A DNA stretch of 64,000 bases from Photobacterium leiognathi (lineage in GTDB: Bacteria > Pseudomonadota > Gammaproteobacteria > Enterobacterales > Vibrionaceae), in contig NZ_CP131601.1 of NCBI RefSeq assembly GCF_030685535.1, positions 3,038,001 to 3,102,000 of the forward strand, read 5' to 3'. Every line of letters begins with the position of its first letter. The stretch's first letter is position 1. A program made the position numbers and the translations under genes. Positions 30,416 to 51,537 of the stretch are shown in pieces. The notes under the pieces were generated by a model. The model had not been told where the DNA came from and searched no databases. It worked only from the letters and a program-made list of their open reading frames with translations.

Positions 30416-31600
30416 TTATGCAAGGATAGTTGCAACAACACCAGCACCAACTGTACGGCCACCTTCACGGATAGCAAAACGTAGACCTTCGTCCATCGCG
30501 ATAGGAGCGATTAGAGTAACAGTCATAGAGATGTTATCACCAGGCATTACCATTTCTACGCCTTCTGGTAGCTCGATAGTACCAGTTACGTCAGTTGTAC
30601 GGAAGTAGAACTGTGGACGGTAACCTTTGAAGAATGGAGTGTGACGACCACCTTCATCTTTAGACAGAACGTAGATTTCTGAAGTGAAAGTTGTGTGTGG
30701 AGTGATTGAACCAGGCTTAGCTAGAACTTGACCACGCTCAACTTCGTCACGCTTAGTACCACGTAGAAGAACACCAACGTTCTCACCAGCACGGCCTTCG
30801 TCAAGAAGCTTACGGAACATCTCAACACCAGTACAAGTAGTCTTAGTAGTTTCTTTGATACCTACGATTTCTACTTCGTCACCTACAGTGATGATACCTT
30901 GCTCAACACGACCAGTTACAACTGTACCACGGCCTTGGATTGAGAATACGTCTTCGATTGGAAGGATGAACGGACGATCGATCGCACGCTCTGGCTCTGG
31001 GATGTAAGAATCTAGAGCTTCAGCTAGTTCAACGATTTTCGCTTCCCACTGCTCTTCGCCGTTTAGAGCGCCAAGTGCAGAACCTTGGATTACTGGACAG
31101 TCATCACCTGGGAATTCGTACTCAGATAGAAGTTCACGAACTTCCATTTCTACTAGCTCTAGTAGTTCTTCGTCATCAACCATGTCACACTTGTTCATGA
31201 ACACGATGATGTAAGGAATACCAACCTGGCGACCAAGTAGGATGTGCTCACGAGTTTGTGGCATTGGACCGTCAGTTGCAGCAACAACTAGGATACCACC
31301 GTCCATTTGAGCAGCACCAGTGATCATGTTTTTAACGTAATCGGCGTGTCCAGGACAGTCAACGTGTGCGTAGTGACGAGTTGGAGTATCGTACTCTACG
31401 TGAGAAGTAGAGATTGTGATACCGCGCTCACGCTCTTCTGGAGCGTTATCGATAGATGCGAAGTCACGAGCAGCACCACCGTACACTTTAGCAAGTGTAG
31501 TACAGATAGCAGCAGTTAGAGTAGTTTTACCGTGGTCAACGTGGCCGATAGTACCAACGTTAACGTGCGGTTTTACGCGTTCGAATTTTTCTTTAGACAT
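30416..31600 (-). CDS. tuf: elongation factor Tu
   Basis: A 394-residue translation GTPase that delivers aminoacyl-tRNA to the ribosome. P-loop [10 protein letters not shown] at 19-28, DCPGHADY for G3 and NKCD for G4 are intact. It lies downstream of four tRNA genes in the thrU-tyrU-glyT-thrT-tufB order of E. coli, so it is the tufB copy and probably cotranscribed with them. Confidence 0.98.
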   Translation of the reverse strand: MSKEKFERVKPHVNVGTIGHVDHGKTTLTAAICTTLAKVYGGAARDFASIDNAPEERERGITISTSHVEYDTPTRHYAHVDCPGHADYVKNMITGAAQMDGGILVVAATDGPMPQTREHILLGRQVGIPYIIVFMNKCDMVDDEELLELVEMEVRELLSEYEFPGDDCPVIQGSALGALNGEEQWEAKIVELAEALDSYIPEPERAIDRPFILPIEDVFSIQGRGTVVTGRVEQGIITVGDEVEIVGIKETTKTTCTGVEMFRKLLDEGRAGENVGVLLRGTKRDEVERGQVLAKPGSITPHTTFTSEIYVLSKDEGGRHTPFFKGYRPQFYFRTTDVTGTIELPEGVEMVMPGDNISMTVTLIAPIAMDEGLRFAIREGGRTVGAGVVATILA

Positions 31601-31700
31601 GGATAGTCCCTCTGGGCACGGTATTAAGTGGCATTACGACCACACAACCAAACATGGGTTTGTTGAGTATATAACAAATGGATGAATTAGGACTTGAGAG

Positions 31701-31776
31701 TGGTGCTGATAGGCAGATTTGAACTGCCGACCTCACCCTTACCAAGGGTGCGCTCTACCGACTGAGCTATATCAGC
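31701..31776 (-). tRNA. tRNA-Thr(GGT)
   Basis: Cloverleaf with acceptor GCTGATA/TATCAGC, anticodon loop TTGGTAA and encoded CCA. Equivalent of E. coli thrT, the last tRNA before tuf. Confidence 0.96.
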
Positions 31777-31788
31777 ACACAAGAAATG

Positions 31789-31863
<75 letters not shown>

Positions 31864-31901
31864 AATCTTGTTTCTCGTAGAGCTATTCAAACATTTGAAA
31901 A

Positions 31902-31986
31902 TGGTGGTGGGGGAAGGATTCGAACCTTCGAAGGCAGTGCCGGCAGATTTACAATCTGCTCCCTTTAGCCACTCGGGAACCCCACC
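31902..31986 (-). tRNA. tRNA-Tyr(GTA)
   Basis: 85-nt class II tRNA with a long variable arm, acceptor GGTGGGG/CCCCACC, anticodon GTA, encoded CCA. Equivalent of tyrU. Confidence 0.96.
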
Positions 31987-32000
31987 GAAATTCTTAAAAC

Positions 32001-32076
<76 letters not shown>

Positions 32077-32089
32077 GTTAGTGGTGCGC

Positions 32090-32118
32090 ATTCTAGATAA
32101 TGATTATTTTTGTTGCAA
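32090..32118 (-). promoter_or_regulatory. promoter of the tRNA-tuf operon
   Basis: Minus strand TTGCAA (32118-32113), 17 bases, TAGAAT (32095-32090) with a GCGC discriminator. Two runs of eight A lie upstream (about 32130-32150), a likely UP element. Confidence 0.82.
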
Positions 32119-32172
32119 TACCCTAATTCGTTTTTTTTACTGTTTTTTTTCTAATTGTCGTAAAAATGGGCA

Positions 32173-32904
32173 TTATCGTTGCTTCGCATACAAAGCAAGA
32201 CCTTCAAGCACCAATTCAGAGCGATGATAAAAATCGTTACACCAGGCTTTAGGTAAGTGGCGTACTCCCCCTCCACACAAGATCACTGCTGGCGATTCAC
32301 CGAGCTCTTGTTCTGCTTGTTTTAGACCAAATTCAATTAAGCCCACTAGTGCAGCACGGCAACCATTTTTCAAACCATCAGCCGTGTTATCGGCAAAGAC
32401 TAATGACTCACTATGATCACGATCAGAGAAGACTTTAGTAGTATTTTCTAATACTGATTTCATCATTAATTGATAACCAGGTACTATCCAACCACCAAGG
32501 TGCTGCCCAGTCTCGCTCATGACATCAAATGTGAGTGCAGTACCAATATCAACAATCACCGTAGGTTGTTTAAAATGTTGATGAATAGCCACAAGCGTTA
32601 ACCAACGATCGATACCAAGATATTGATACTCTTTATAGGCGTTTGTAACACCAAAATCTTCACGCGCTGTTTTAACTTGAATGACTGGAATATTTGCCAA
32701 TTGTGCTATGCGCTGAATGGTGTTATCGACCTCTACAGGTCCAACGCTTGCAAACACAATTCGCTCAATATCCCCTTCAATTAGCGGTTGAAGTACAAGC
32801 TCCAGCTTTTGGCTTGGGTACTTACCAATTTGTTCGATTTGTTCGTCTTTTGTTAGTAGAGCAACTTTGACATACGTGTTGCCCGCTTCAATTAATAATT
32901 GCAT
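32173..32904 (-). CDS. coaX: CoaX, type III pantothenate kinase
   Basis: A 243-residue ASKHA-fold kinase for the first step of coenzyme A synthesis. The second family motif is clear (DIGTALTFD), and GGWIVPGYQLMMKSL-like sequence follows. The first motif reads EAGNTYVK, with Glu6 where the family normally has Asp. I chose the ATG at 32904 (GAGG 6 bases upstream), which overlaps the birA stop as TAATG, indicating coupled translation. In E. coli the same slot after birA holds the unrelated type I kinase coaA. Confidence 0.9.
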   Translation of the reverse strand: MQLLIEAGNTYVKVALLTKDEQIEQIGKYPSQKLELVLQPLIEGDIERIVFASVGPVEVDNTIQRIAQLANIPVIQVKTAREDFGVTNAYKEYQYLGIDRWLTLVAIHQHFKQPTVIVDIGTALTFDVMSETGQHLGGWIVPGYQLMMKSVLENTTKVFSDRDHSESLVFADNTADGLKNGCRAALVGLIEFGLKQAEQELGESPAVILCGGGVRHLPKAWCNDFYHRSELVLEGLALYAKQR

Positions 32905-33866
32905 TAACAACCTCTAAGGCTGATTTCACCACCGATATAAGGTGTCACACCCTCATCAGTTTCTAATAACAATGCCCCTTGAACATCAATTCCACGAGCA
33001 ATCCCTTCTATGGTTCGCTCGCCAATTAATAATTTCACAGGACGATTTAAAAAGTTATCGATTTTATTCCAACGCTCAACAAAACCCGTTAAGCCCTGCT
33101 GTTCATAATCAATCAATGTTTGTGTTAAATGAGCAATCAATTGTGCTGCTAATTGATTTCGAGAAGGGAGATTATCGCAAGCCTGTGCCAGATTGGTCCA
33201 AGCTTGAGTTATTTCAGCCTGCTCTTTAATAGGCATACTGACATTAAGACCCATACCAATCACCAAATGAGCAGCATCACCAGCCTGCCCTGTCATTTCA
33301 ACTAAAATACCTGCGAGCTTTTGATCTTTATAATAAATATCGTTAGGCCATTTTACTCGAACATCAGGCGCACCGAGTTGTTGAAGTGTTTCAGCGATTG
33401 CGACACCAACGACCAAACTCAACCCCATCGCTGCAGCCATACCTGCATCTAATCGCCAGTAAATAGACAAATAAAGATTACTGCCAAACGGAGATAACCA
33501 CTGTCTACCACGACGACCGCGCCCAGCTTCTTGATACTCCGCTAAGCAGACACTACCGCTAGGTAACTGACCAACTCTATCAAGTAAGTATTGGTTGGTA
33601 GAATCAATAACTGGGATCAACTCAAGATGCGCACAATCACTTTTAGTAAGAATGCTTTCTTTATTGAGTAATTCAATGGGAGAGGCAAGACAATACCCTT
33701 TGCCTTGTACCCGAAAGATATCTAGTCCCCATCCTTGAATAACTTTGATCTGTTTTGCGATCGCGGCTCTAGATATTCCAAGTGCTTGGCCAAGCTTCTC
33801 ACCAGAGTGAAATGAACCATCAGCAAGCAATTGGATCAATGCTAAACGTGTCGCGTGCTCTTTCAT
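32904..33866 (-). CDS. birA: BirA, biotin-protein ligase and biotin operon repressor
   Basis: A 320-residue bifunctional protein (E. coli 321). The N-terminal winged helix (ALGISRAAIAKQIKVI) binds operator DNA; the ligase domain has GRGRRG at 115-120, KWPNDIYY and the catalytic lysine in KLAGILVEM. It attaches biotin to acetyl-CoA carboxylase BCCP. It overlaps murB by 4 bases (ATGA) and coaX by 1 base, forming a tight operon. Confidence 0.97.
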   Translation of the reverse strand: MKEHATRLALIQLLADGSFHSGEKLGQALGISRAAIAKQIKVIQGWGLDIFRVQGKGYCLASPIELLNKESILTKSDCAHLELIPVIDSTNQYLLDRVGQLPSGSVCLAEYQEAGRGRRGRQWLSPFGSNLYLSIYWRLDAGMAAAMGLSLVVGVAIAETLQQLGAPDVRVKWPNDIYYKDQKLAGILVEMTGQAGDAAHLVIGMGLNVSMPIKEQAEITQAWTNLAQACDNLPSRNQLAAQLIAHLTQTLIDYEQQGLTGFVERWNKIDNFLNRPVKLLIGERTIEGIARGIDVQGALLLETDEGVTPYIGGEISLRGC

Positions 33867-34903
33867 TGCAGCATCTCTGTCAGGTTCGTTTCAGCATTAT
33901 GTGCTATAAAGCGTACTTCATGCTCAAGAGAAACACCGAACTTAGCCTTTACAGTATCAACAACATACTGTGCTAAATGAAGTACATCATTGGCAGTTGC
34001 GTCGCCTGCATTGGTTAATACTAATGCTTGCTGTGGGTGAACTTTTGCACCACCAATCTGGTGCCCTTTCAAACCGCATTGATCAATCAACCAGCCTGCG
34101 GCTAACTTACAATGTTCACCATCAACAGGGTAATTAGGCATTGAAGGGTAATCAGCCAGTAAACGTGTTCTTTCCGCTAAAGAGATAATTGGGTTTTTAA
34201 AAAAACTGCCCGCATTACCTGTTACTTTAGGATCTGGTAATTTTTCTCGGCGGACAGCACACACCTCATCAAAAATCTCTTTTGCTGTAACAGTATCAAG
34301 AGAAAACTTTGCTAACGGACCGTAACTGATTTGTGGTGACCAAGCTTTCGTTAATCGAAAACCAACAGCGGTAATAATATGATCGTCTTTTAGCTCTCGT
34401 TTGAAAATCGAATCACGATAGCCAAAATTGCACTCGTCAGCCATCAAGCGCTTTGATTCACCCGTTTGAACATTTAGTACATCAACATAATGGCAGACAT
34501 CTTTTATCTCAACGCCATACGCGCCAATGTTTTGAATAGGAGATGAACCTACGCAGCCAGGAATAAGGGCTAAATTTTCAAGGCCATTAAAACCATTATC
34601 AACGGCCCAAGAGACTAATCCGTGCCAGTCTTCGCCGCCACCGACATGTAAATCAACGTATTCAGCGTTATCAACCACATCAATACCTTTAATACGGTTC
34701 AATACAATAACGCCTTGGTAGTCTTCACAAAAAAGTAAGTTACTTCCTTGACCAACAACTAACTTGGGTACTTCCTGATATGTTTCGTCTCGCCAAATAG
34801 CAAGAAAATCTTCAACACTTGATGCTTCAATAATGTACTTTGCTGATACATCAATCCCAAAGGTGTGATAAGGCGCTAACCCACTTTCATGTAAAACTTT
34901 CAT
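33863..34903 (-). CDS. murB: MurB, UDP-N-acetylenolpyruvoylglucosamine reductase
   Basis: A 346-residue FAD enzyme (E. coli 342) that makes UDP-MurNAc for peptidoglycan. It shows the type I features: VGQGSNLL, the FAD loop IPGCVGSSPIQNIGAYG, FGYRDSIFK and the catalytic serine in GNAGSFFKNP, with the glutamate in HEVRFI. I chose the ATG at 34903; a TTG four codons earlier is possible. First gene of murB-birA-coaX and divergent from the acetyltransferase. Confidence 0.96.
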   Translation of the reverse strand: MKVLHESGLAPYHTFGIDVSAKYIIEASSVEDFLAIWRDETYQEVPKLVVGQGSNLLFCEDYQGVIVLNRIKGIDVVDNAEYVDLHVGGGEDWHGLVSWAVDNGFNGLENLALIPGCVGSSPIQNIGAYGVEIKDVCHYVDVLNVQTGESKRLMADECNFGYRDSIFKRELKDDHIITAVGFRLTKAWSPQISYGPLAKFSLDTVTAKEIFDEVCAVRREKLPDPKVTGNAGSFFKNPIISLAERTRLLADYPSMPNYPVDGEHCKLAAGWLIDQCGLKGHQIGGAKVHPQQALVLTNAGDATANDVLHLAQYVVDTVKAKFGVSLEHEVRFIAHNAETNLTEMLQ

Positions 34904-34988
34904 GTTAATCCACAACCAAATCTTTATACTTCTTACTACGAATTCGACCTATTTTACCTGATCACATCTAACAACGCAGTGTTTTCCC

Positions 34989-35423
34989 ATGAATGAAATC
35001 ATTTATCGTCAACTCGATCCCATTCGTCTCCCTGTTGTAAATAGGATCTATAAAGACTTTTACCCAGCAGGAAAAGCTAAACGCGATGAGTCTATCTGGG
35101 TCGCGGAGTCTAACAATAGTATCGTTGCAAGTGTCAGATTTAAAAGCATTGATGATGTACAACTGCTGACCAGTATGCTCGTTATCCCAGAATATCGATT
35201 AAAAGGCATTGCTAATGAACTAATCAAAGCAAGCCACAGTCAAATCATGCAGAAAACTTGTTATTGTTTTGCATTTCAAGAACTAGAGAAGCTATACCAA
35301 AAGTCAGGTTTCGTAACCATTGAAGCAGAAGCACTACCTAATAATATTAAGCAGCGCTTTTTTCGCTATGCTAACAGTGGTAAGCATCTTATTCCTATGT
35401 TGTTTATTGAAGACTCTCATTGA
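34989..35423 (+). CDS. GNAT-family N-acetyltransferase
   Basis: A 144-residue single-domain GNAT protein. The acetyl-CoA binding region is TSMLVIPEYRLKGIANELI (about 61-79), a degenerate form of the Q/RxxGxG/A loop; the C-terminal part has the usual LYQKSGF. Substrate is unknown. It is absent from the E. coli murB neighbourhood and lies 115 bp upstream of pssA on the same strand. Confidence 0.8.
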   Translation: MNEIIYRQLDPIRLPVVNRIYKDFYPAGKAKRDESIWVAESNNSIVASVRFKSIDDVQLLTSMLVIPEYRLKGIANELIKASHSQIMQKTCYCFAFQELEKLYQKSGFVTIEAEALPNNIKQRFFRYANSGKHLIPMLFIEDSH

Positions 35424-35474
35424 TAAGGTTTGGAAAAACATATCTCAGAGGTAGATAGACTGACTTTACTGTTT

Positions 35475-35486
35475 TTCTGGTATAAT
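35475..35486 (+). promoter_or_regulatory. extended -10 promoter of pssA
   Basis: TGGTATAAT (35478-35486) is a consensus extended -10 element 52 bp before pssA. The -35 region is poor. Confidence 0.55.
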
Positions 35487-35538
35487 TCATTTCTTAATAA
35501 AAATTCATCTACTTATAGATCGTGAAAACGAGGCGATA

Positions 35539-36888
35539 ATGGATTCAGCTATTGCTAACAGGCAGCGCATTGAGCAGTTGCCATGTATTGCGCACAAGCC
35601 CGAGAATTTAGAAACTCTTTTTGATGCTAATTCATTTAGAGAGCGTCTATACCAAGAAATAAAATCCGCAAAAAAACGTATTTATTTGGTTGCGCTTTAC
35701 CTACAAGATGACGAAGCAGGAAGAGGCGTGCTTACCGCTCTATACGAAGCGAAGCAACATAATCCAGAACTTGATATAAAAGTGCTAGTTGATTGGCATC
35801 GTGCTCAGCGTGGATTAATCGGTGCTGCACAATCTGATGGTAACGCAGCGCTCTATCGCGAATATGCGGAAAAGTACACACATAAAATCGACGTATTAGG
35901 CGTGCCTGTTAGAAATCGTGAAGTTTTTGGTGTACTACACCTTAAAGGCTTCGTTATCGACGATAAAGTCATATATAGCGGTGCAAGCTTAAATGACGTT
36001 TACCTCGCACAGCATGATCGATACCGTTACGACCGCTACCATGTTATTCAGAATGAAAAGCTAGCCGATAGTATGGCGCAATTCATTACAGATACACTTG
36101 TTTCAAGTGAAGCTGTAAATTGTTTAGCACAAGCAGATCGTCCCGATACAAAATCATTGCGTACAGCCATTCGCGATCTGCGCTCAGAACTTCAACAAGC
36201 CACTTATCACTTCGAAACCGATGAAATTGCGAGTGATGAAGTAGGTTTAACGCCGTTAATTGGTCTAGGTAAGCGAAAGAACAAACTAAACCAAGATATC
36301 TGTACTCTTATTGCAAGTGCACAATCAGAATTGACGATTTGTACGCCTTACTTCAACTTTCCACGAAGCGTAAGCCGTGAAGTAAAACGCGCTTTAAAAC
36401 GTGGAGTGAAAGTGACGATCGTTGTTGGTGATAAAACAGCTAATGATTTCTACATTCCACCATCAGAGCCGTTTAAAACGATTGCTGGATTACCTTACCT
36501 TTATGAAGTGAACCTTCGCAACTTTGCTAAGCACAATGAAGCAGCTATCGCTCATCGCCAATTAGCTATCTACTTGTGGAAACATGACAATAATAGCTTC
36601 CACCTAAAAGGTATTTGGGTTGATCGAAAGTACATGCTGGTAACAGGTAATAACCTAAATCCACGTGCTTGGAAGTTAGATCTAGAAAACGCGATTCTTA
36701 TTCACGATAAGCACCAACTACTTGCAGAGCAAAAGCAAAAAGAATTGGATTGTATCTTGGAACATACACAGCTTATCGGTAGTTATAAACAAATCGAAAA
36801 AGTAGATAGTTATCCAGTACAAGTAAAGAAACTGATCACACGTATTCGTCGCGTAAAAGCCGACCACATACTCAACCAAATCCTTTAG
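35539..36888 (+). CDS. pssA: PssA, CDP-diacylglycerol-serine O-phosphatidyltransferase
   Basis: A 449-residue phospholipase-D-type enzyme (E. coli 451) that makes phosphatidylserine, the precursor of phosphatidylethanolamine. Both HKD motifs are intact: His134-Lys136-Asp141 (HLKGFVIDD) and His355-Lys357-Asp362 (HLKGIWVD). The protein is peripheral at the inner membrane and rich in basic residues. It is oriented against the rRNA operons and followed by a hairpin and the 8-bp repeat. Confidence 0.95.
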   Translation: MDSAIANRQRIEQLPCIAHKPENLETLFDANSFRERLYQEIKSAKKRIYLVALYLQDDEAGRGVLTALYEAKQHNPELDIKVLVDWHRAQRGLIGAAQSDGNAALYREYAEKYTHKIDVLGVPVRNREVFGVLHLKGFVIDDKVIYSGASLNDVYLAQHDRYRYDRYHVIQNEKLADSMAQFITDTLVSSEAVNCLAQADRPDTKSLRTAIRDLRSELQQATYHFETDEIASDEVGLTPLIGLGKRKNKLNQDICTLIASAQSELTICTPYFNFPRSVSREVKRALKRGVKVTIVVGDKTANDFYIPPSEPFKTIAGLPYLYEVNLRNFAKHNEAAIAHRQLAIYLWKHDNNSFHLKGIWVDRKYMLVTGNNLNPRAWKLDLENAILIHDKHQLLAEQKQKELDCILEHTQLIGSYKQIEKVDSYPVQVKKLITRIRRVKADHILNQIL

Positions 36889-36901
36889 AGCTCTTCATCT
36901 A

Positions 36902-36934
36902 TCATCACTGTGGTAAACCCTATTACAGTGATGA
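36902..36934 (+). terminator. hairpin after pssA
   Basis: TCATCACTGT and ACAGTGATGA form a perfect 10-bp stem with a 13-base loop, 14 bp after the pssA stop. The T-run is weak. Confidence 0.55.
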
Positions 36935-36965
36935 ATCTCTTATCTATATATTTATATTACGTCTA

Positions 36966-37095
36966 CTGTAGGTCTGTAGGTCTGTAGGTCTGTAGGTCTG
37001 TAGGTCTGTAGGTCTGTAGGTCTGTAGGTCTGTAGGTCTGTAGGTCTGTAGGTCTGTAGGTCTGTAGGTCTGTAGGTCTGTAGGTCTGTAGGTCT
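36966..37095. repeat. perfect octanucleotide tandem repeat, about 16 copies
   Basis: The unit TCTGTAGG (minus strand CCTACAGA) repeats without error for 130 bp (16.25 copies) in the gene-free space between pssA and the terminator of the last rRNA operon. It is not in a coding frame and has no spacers. Confidence 0.97.
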
Positions 37096-37133
37096 AGTTT
37101 GCCGCAGCAAACGATTTTAGAAAGAGAGAAACG

Positions 37134-37166
37134 AAAAAAGGCCCGCTCATAAGAGCGGGCCTTTCT
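37134..37166 (-). terminator. terminator of rRNA operon 1
   Basis: On the minus strand AAAGGCCCGCTC and GAGCGGGCCTTTTTT form a strong stem and T-run right after the 5S gene. Confidence 0.93.
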
Positions 37167-37172
37167 AATTTG

Positions 37173-37292
37173 AAGCCTGGCGATGTCCTACTCTCACATG
37201 GGGAGACCCCACACTACCATCGGCGCTATTACGTTTCACTACTGAGTTCGGCATGGGATCAGGTGGGTCCATAACGCTATGGTCGCCAAGCA
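37173..37292 (-). rRNA. rrf: 5S rRNA, operon 1
   Basis: Typical gamma-proteobacterial 5S: minus strand starts TGCTTGGCGACC and ends with ATCGCCAGGC, with CCCATGCCGAACTCAG in the middle. Ends set by comparison with known 5S, uncertain by a few bases. Confidence 0.95.
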
Positions 37293-37375
37293 AATTCATT
37301 ACAATCTTGAAAAGCTGATTCTCAAACACACGTTCAAGTGTTCTTGGAGTCCGTATAAAACCCCTTGGGTGTTGT

Positions 37376-40265
<2,890 letters not shown>

Positions 40266-40524
40266 ATACAACCCCAAGAGGTTTCGTATGTTCAAACAAC
40301 CAAGGTTTATGTCTCTGATAAGGAGACGTTGGTTTTTCGCCGGACTCGATACAAGACACTTGAATGTGTATTGTTTTGAGAACTCGTTTTCATCTTTCGA
40401 TGAAAACTATAAATCAATCTATTCGATTGAATTTACTAGTCAGCTTTCCAGATTGTTAAAGAGCATTGTGTTTATCGTTAGATAACCACTTTTTAAAAAC
40501 ACTCAAGAGAATGCGTTTAAAGAG

Positions 40525-40600
40525 TGGTGGAGCTATGCGGGATCGAACCGCAGACCTCCTGCGTGCAAGGCAGGCGCTCTCCCAGCTGAGCTATAACCCC
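40525..40600 (-). tRNA. tRNA-Ala(TGC), operon 1 spacer
   Basis: Anticodon loop CTTGCAC (TGC), acceptor GGGGTTA, encoded CCA. Second tRNA after 16S. Between it and the 23S lies a 259-bp spacer with an antitermination boxA (GCTCTTTAACAAT). Confidence 0.96.
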
Positions 40601-40645
40601 AACGATATAAAAGACTTAAAACCGCCACTTTCATCTGAGAGAAAG

Positions 40646-40722
<77 letters not shown>

Positions 40723-40794
40723 AAGTCTTTTTGCGTTCTTTACTATTAACCAAGCAATCTGTGTGGACACTGCATTCAACAGTAAGTCTTTAGG

Positions 40795-42346
<1,552 letters not shown>

Positions 42347-42685
42347 AGTTTTGTTGGTCTTTCGACCGACTCAATGAATACTGTTAATTCATCATAAATG
42401 ATGAATGAATTGACTGTGCTGATACCGAAGTATCAAATTGGTCACTAGTATCATTGATAAATCTTTTGACTAATCATTCAACGAGTGCCCACACAGATTG
42501 CATGGTCAAATTGTTAAAGAACGTTGACTTTCAATGCTTTAGCGCTTTGCGCTTCAGCAAGTCAGGTGGCGTATAATACGCTTATCTGATATTCAGTCAA
42601 GACAAAATTCTCATCTTTTTAATCAGTTGGTTAAAAGTGAAAACCTTCTTTGACCTCGCTCACATTCCAATCAGTGGGAGCGAAT
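42347..42685 (-). promoter_or_regulatory. promoter and leader of rRNA operon 1
   Basis: P1-type promoter TTGACT (42600-42595), 16 bases, TATTAT (42578-42573), with AT-rich sequence upstream. The leader has boxA-like TTCTTTAACAATTTG (about 42508-42523) for antitermination and the conserved sequence pairing around the 16S 5' end. No gene is present. Confidence 0.8.
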
Positions 42686-42713
42686 AAAAGCCCGTTCTGA
42701 TGAACGGGCTTTC
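42686..42713 (-). terminator. terminator of rRNA operon 2
   Basis: Minus strand AAAGCCCGTTC, short loop, GAACGGGCTTTT. The same hairpin ends operons 3 and 4. Confidence 0.92.
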
Positions 42714-42719
42714 TAATTG

Positions 42720-42839
42720 AAGCCTGGCGATGTCCTACTCTCACATGGGGAGGCCCCACACTACCATCGGCGCTATTACGTTTCACTACTGAGTTCGGCA
42801 TGGGATCAGGTGGGTCCATAATGCTATGGTCACCAAGCA
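42720..42839 (-). rRNA. rrf: 5S rRNA, operon 2 (variant)
   Basis: 120-nt 5S that differs from the other three copies at several bases: GGCCTCC instead of GGTCTCC, and CTTGGTGACC and AGCATT instead of CTTGGCGACC and AGCGTT. Confidence 0.95.
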
Positions 42840-42922
42840 AATTCATTACAATCTTGAAAAGCTGATTCTCAAACACACGTTCAAGTGTTCTTGGAGTCCG
42901 TATAAAACCCCTTGGGTGTTGT

Positions 42923-45813
<2,891 letters not shown>

Positions 45814-46123
45814 ATACAACCCCAAGAGGTTTCAGTATGTTCAAACAACCAAGGTTTAAGTCTCTGATAAGGAGACGTTGGTTTTTCGCCGGACTCGATA
45901 CAAGACACTTGAATGTGTATTGTTTTGAGAACTCGTTTTCATCTTTCGATGAAAACTATAAATCAATCTATTGATTGAATTTACTAGTCAGCTTTCCAGA
46001 TTGTTAAAGAGCATTGTGTTTCTTTCGAACCACTTTCTAACGATTTTCGGCGACAAGAATGCGGACTTAACAAAGAAATTCTTCATTAAATCTGCGAAAT
46101 CCGTGCAGAAAACTTTTAGAGAG
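45814..46123 (-). other. 23S-proximal spacer of operon 2
   Basis: Gene-free 310 bp between tRNA-Val and 23S. It holds boxA (GCTCTTTAACAAT near 46000-46013) and the 23S processing-stem flank. The segment 46021-46118 is unique to this operon. Confidence 0.7.
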
Positions 46124-46199
46124 TGGTGGGCGATACCGGGCTCGAACCAGTGACCCCCTCCTTGTAAGGGAGGTGCTCTCCCAACTGAGCTAATCGCCC
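46124..46199 (-). tRNA. tRNA-Val(TAC), operon 2 spacer
   Basis: Acceptor GGGCGAT, anticodon loop CTTACAA, encoded CCA. Third tRNA of this spacer. Confidence 0.96.
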
Positions 46200-46267
46200 A
46201 CTATAGTTACTATTTGTTTTCACTTTAAAAAGTAAAATCAAACTAGCTTTCCTTCGTGGAAAGGAAA

Positions 46268-46343
46268 TGGTGGGTCGTGCAGGATTCGAACCTGCGACCA
46301 ATTGATTAAAAGTCAACTGCTCTACCAACTGAGCTAACGACCC
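46268..46343 (-). tRNA. tRNA-Lys(TTT), operon 2 spacer
   Basis: Acceptor GGGTCGT/ACGACCC, anticodon loop CTTTTAA, encoded CCA. Confidence 0.96.
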
Positions 46344-46345
46344 AT

Positions 46346-46421
46346 TGGCGTCCCGTAGGGGAGTCGAACCCCTGTTACCGCCGTGAAAGGGCGGTGTCCT
46401 AGGCCTCTAGACGAACGGGAC
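46346..46421 (-). tRNA. tRNA-Glu(TTC), operon 2 spacer
   Basis: Acceptor GTCCCGT/ACGGGAC, anticodon loop CTTTCAC, encoded CCA; only 2 bp separate it from tRNA-Lys. Confidence 0.96.
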
Positions 46422-46520
46422 AATGTTCATACTTAATGTTGTTGGGCAACATTAAGTGGCTCTCTTACATTTTAACCAAGCAATCTGTGTGGACACTGCA
46501 TTCAACAGTCAGTCTTTAGG

Positions 46521-48072
<1,552 letters not shown>

Positions 48073-48412
48073 AGTTTTGTTGGTCTTTCGACCGACTCAA
48101 TGAATACTGTTAATTCATCATAAATGATGAATGAATTGACTGTGCTGATACCGAAGTATCAAATTGGTCACTAGTATCATTGATAAATCTTTTGACTAAT
48201 CATTCAACGAGTGCCCACACAGATTGCATGGTCAAATTGTTAAAGAACGTTGACTTTCAATGCCTTAGCGTTTTTCGCTTCAGCAAGTCAGGTGGCGTAT
48301 AATACGCTCTTCTGATATTCAGTCAAGACAAAATTCTCATCTTTTTAATCACTTGGTTAAAAAATGAAAACCTTCTTTGACCTCGCTCACATTCCAATCA
48401 GTGGGAGCGAAT
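48073..48412 (-). promoter_or_regulatory. promoter and leader of rRNA operon 2
   Basis: TTGACT (48326-48321), 16 bases, TATTAT (48304-48299); boxA-like sequence at about 48233-48248. Nearly identical to the spacers before operons 1 and 3. No gene is present. Confidence 0.8.
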
Positions 48413-48441
48413 AAAAGCCCGTTCTGATGAACGGGCTTTCT
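48413..48441 (-). terminator. terminator of rRNA operon 3
   Basis: Same GCCCGTTC/GAACGGGC hairpin with T-run as in operon 2. Confidence 0.92.
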
Positions 48442-48447
48442 TAATTT

Positions 48448-48567
48448 GAGCCTGGCGATGTCCTACTCTCACATGGGGAGACCCCACACTACCATCGGCG
48501 CTATTACGTTTCACTACTGAGTTCGGCATGGGATCAGGTGGGTCCATAACGCTATGGTCGCCAAGCA
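48448..48567 (-). rRNA. rrf: 5S rRNA, operon 3
   Basis: Matches the operon 1 5S except at its 3' boundary (CTC instead of CTT). Confidence 0.95.
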
Positions 48568-48650
48568 AATTCGTTACAATCTTGAAAAGCTGATTCTCAA
48601 ACACACGTTCAAGTGTTCTTGGAGTCCGTATAAAACCCCTTGGGTGTTGT

Positions 48651-51537
<2,887 letters not shown>

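Noticed and set aside
36966..37095. Possible CRISPR array
   Set aside because: The repeat is 8 bp with no spacers and no cas genes nearby; it is a simple tandem repeat.
46116..46328. 70-residue minus-strand open frame
   Set aside because: It consists of tRNA-Lys and tRNA-Val sequence read as protein.
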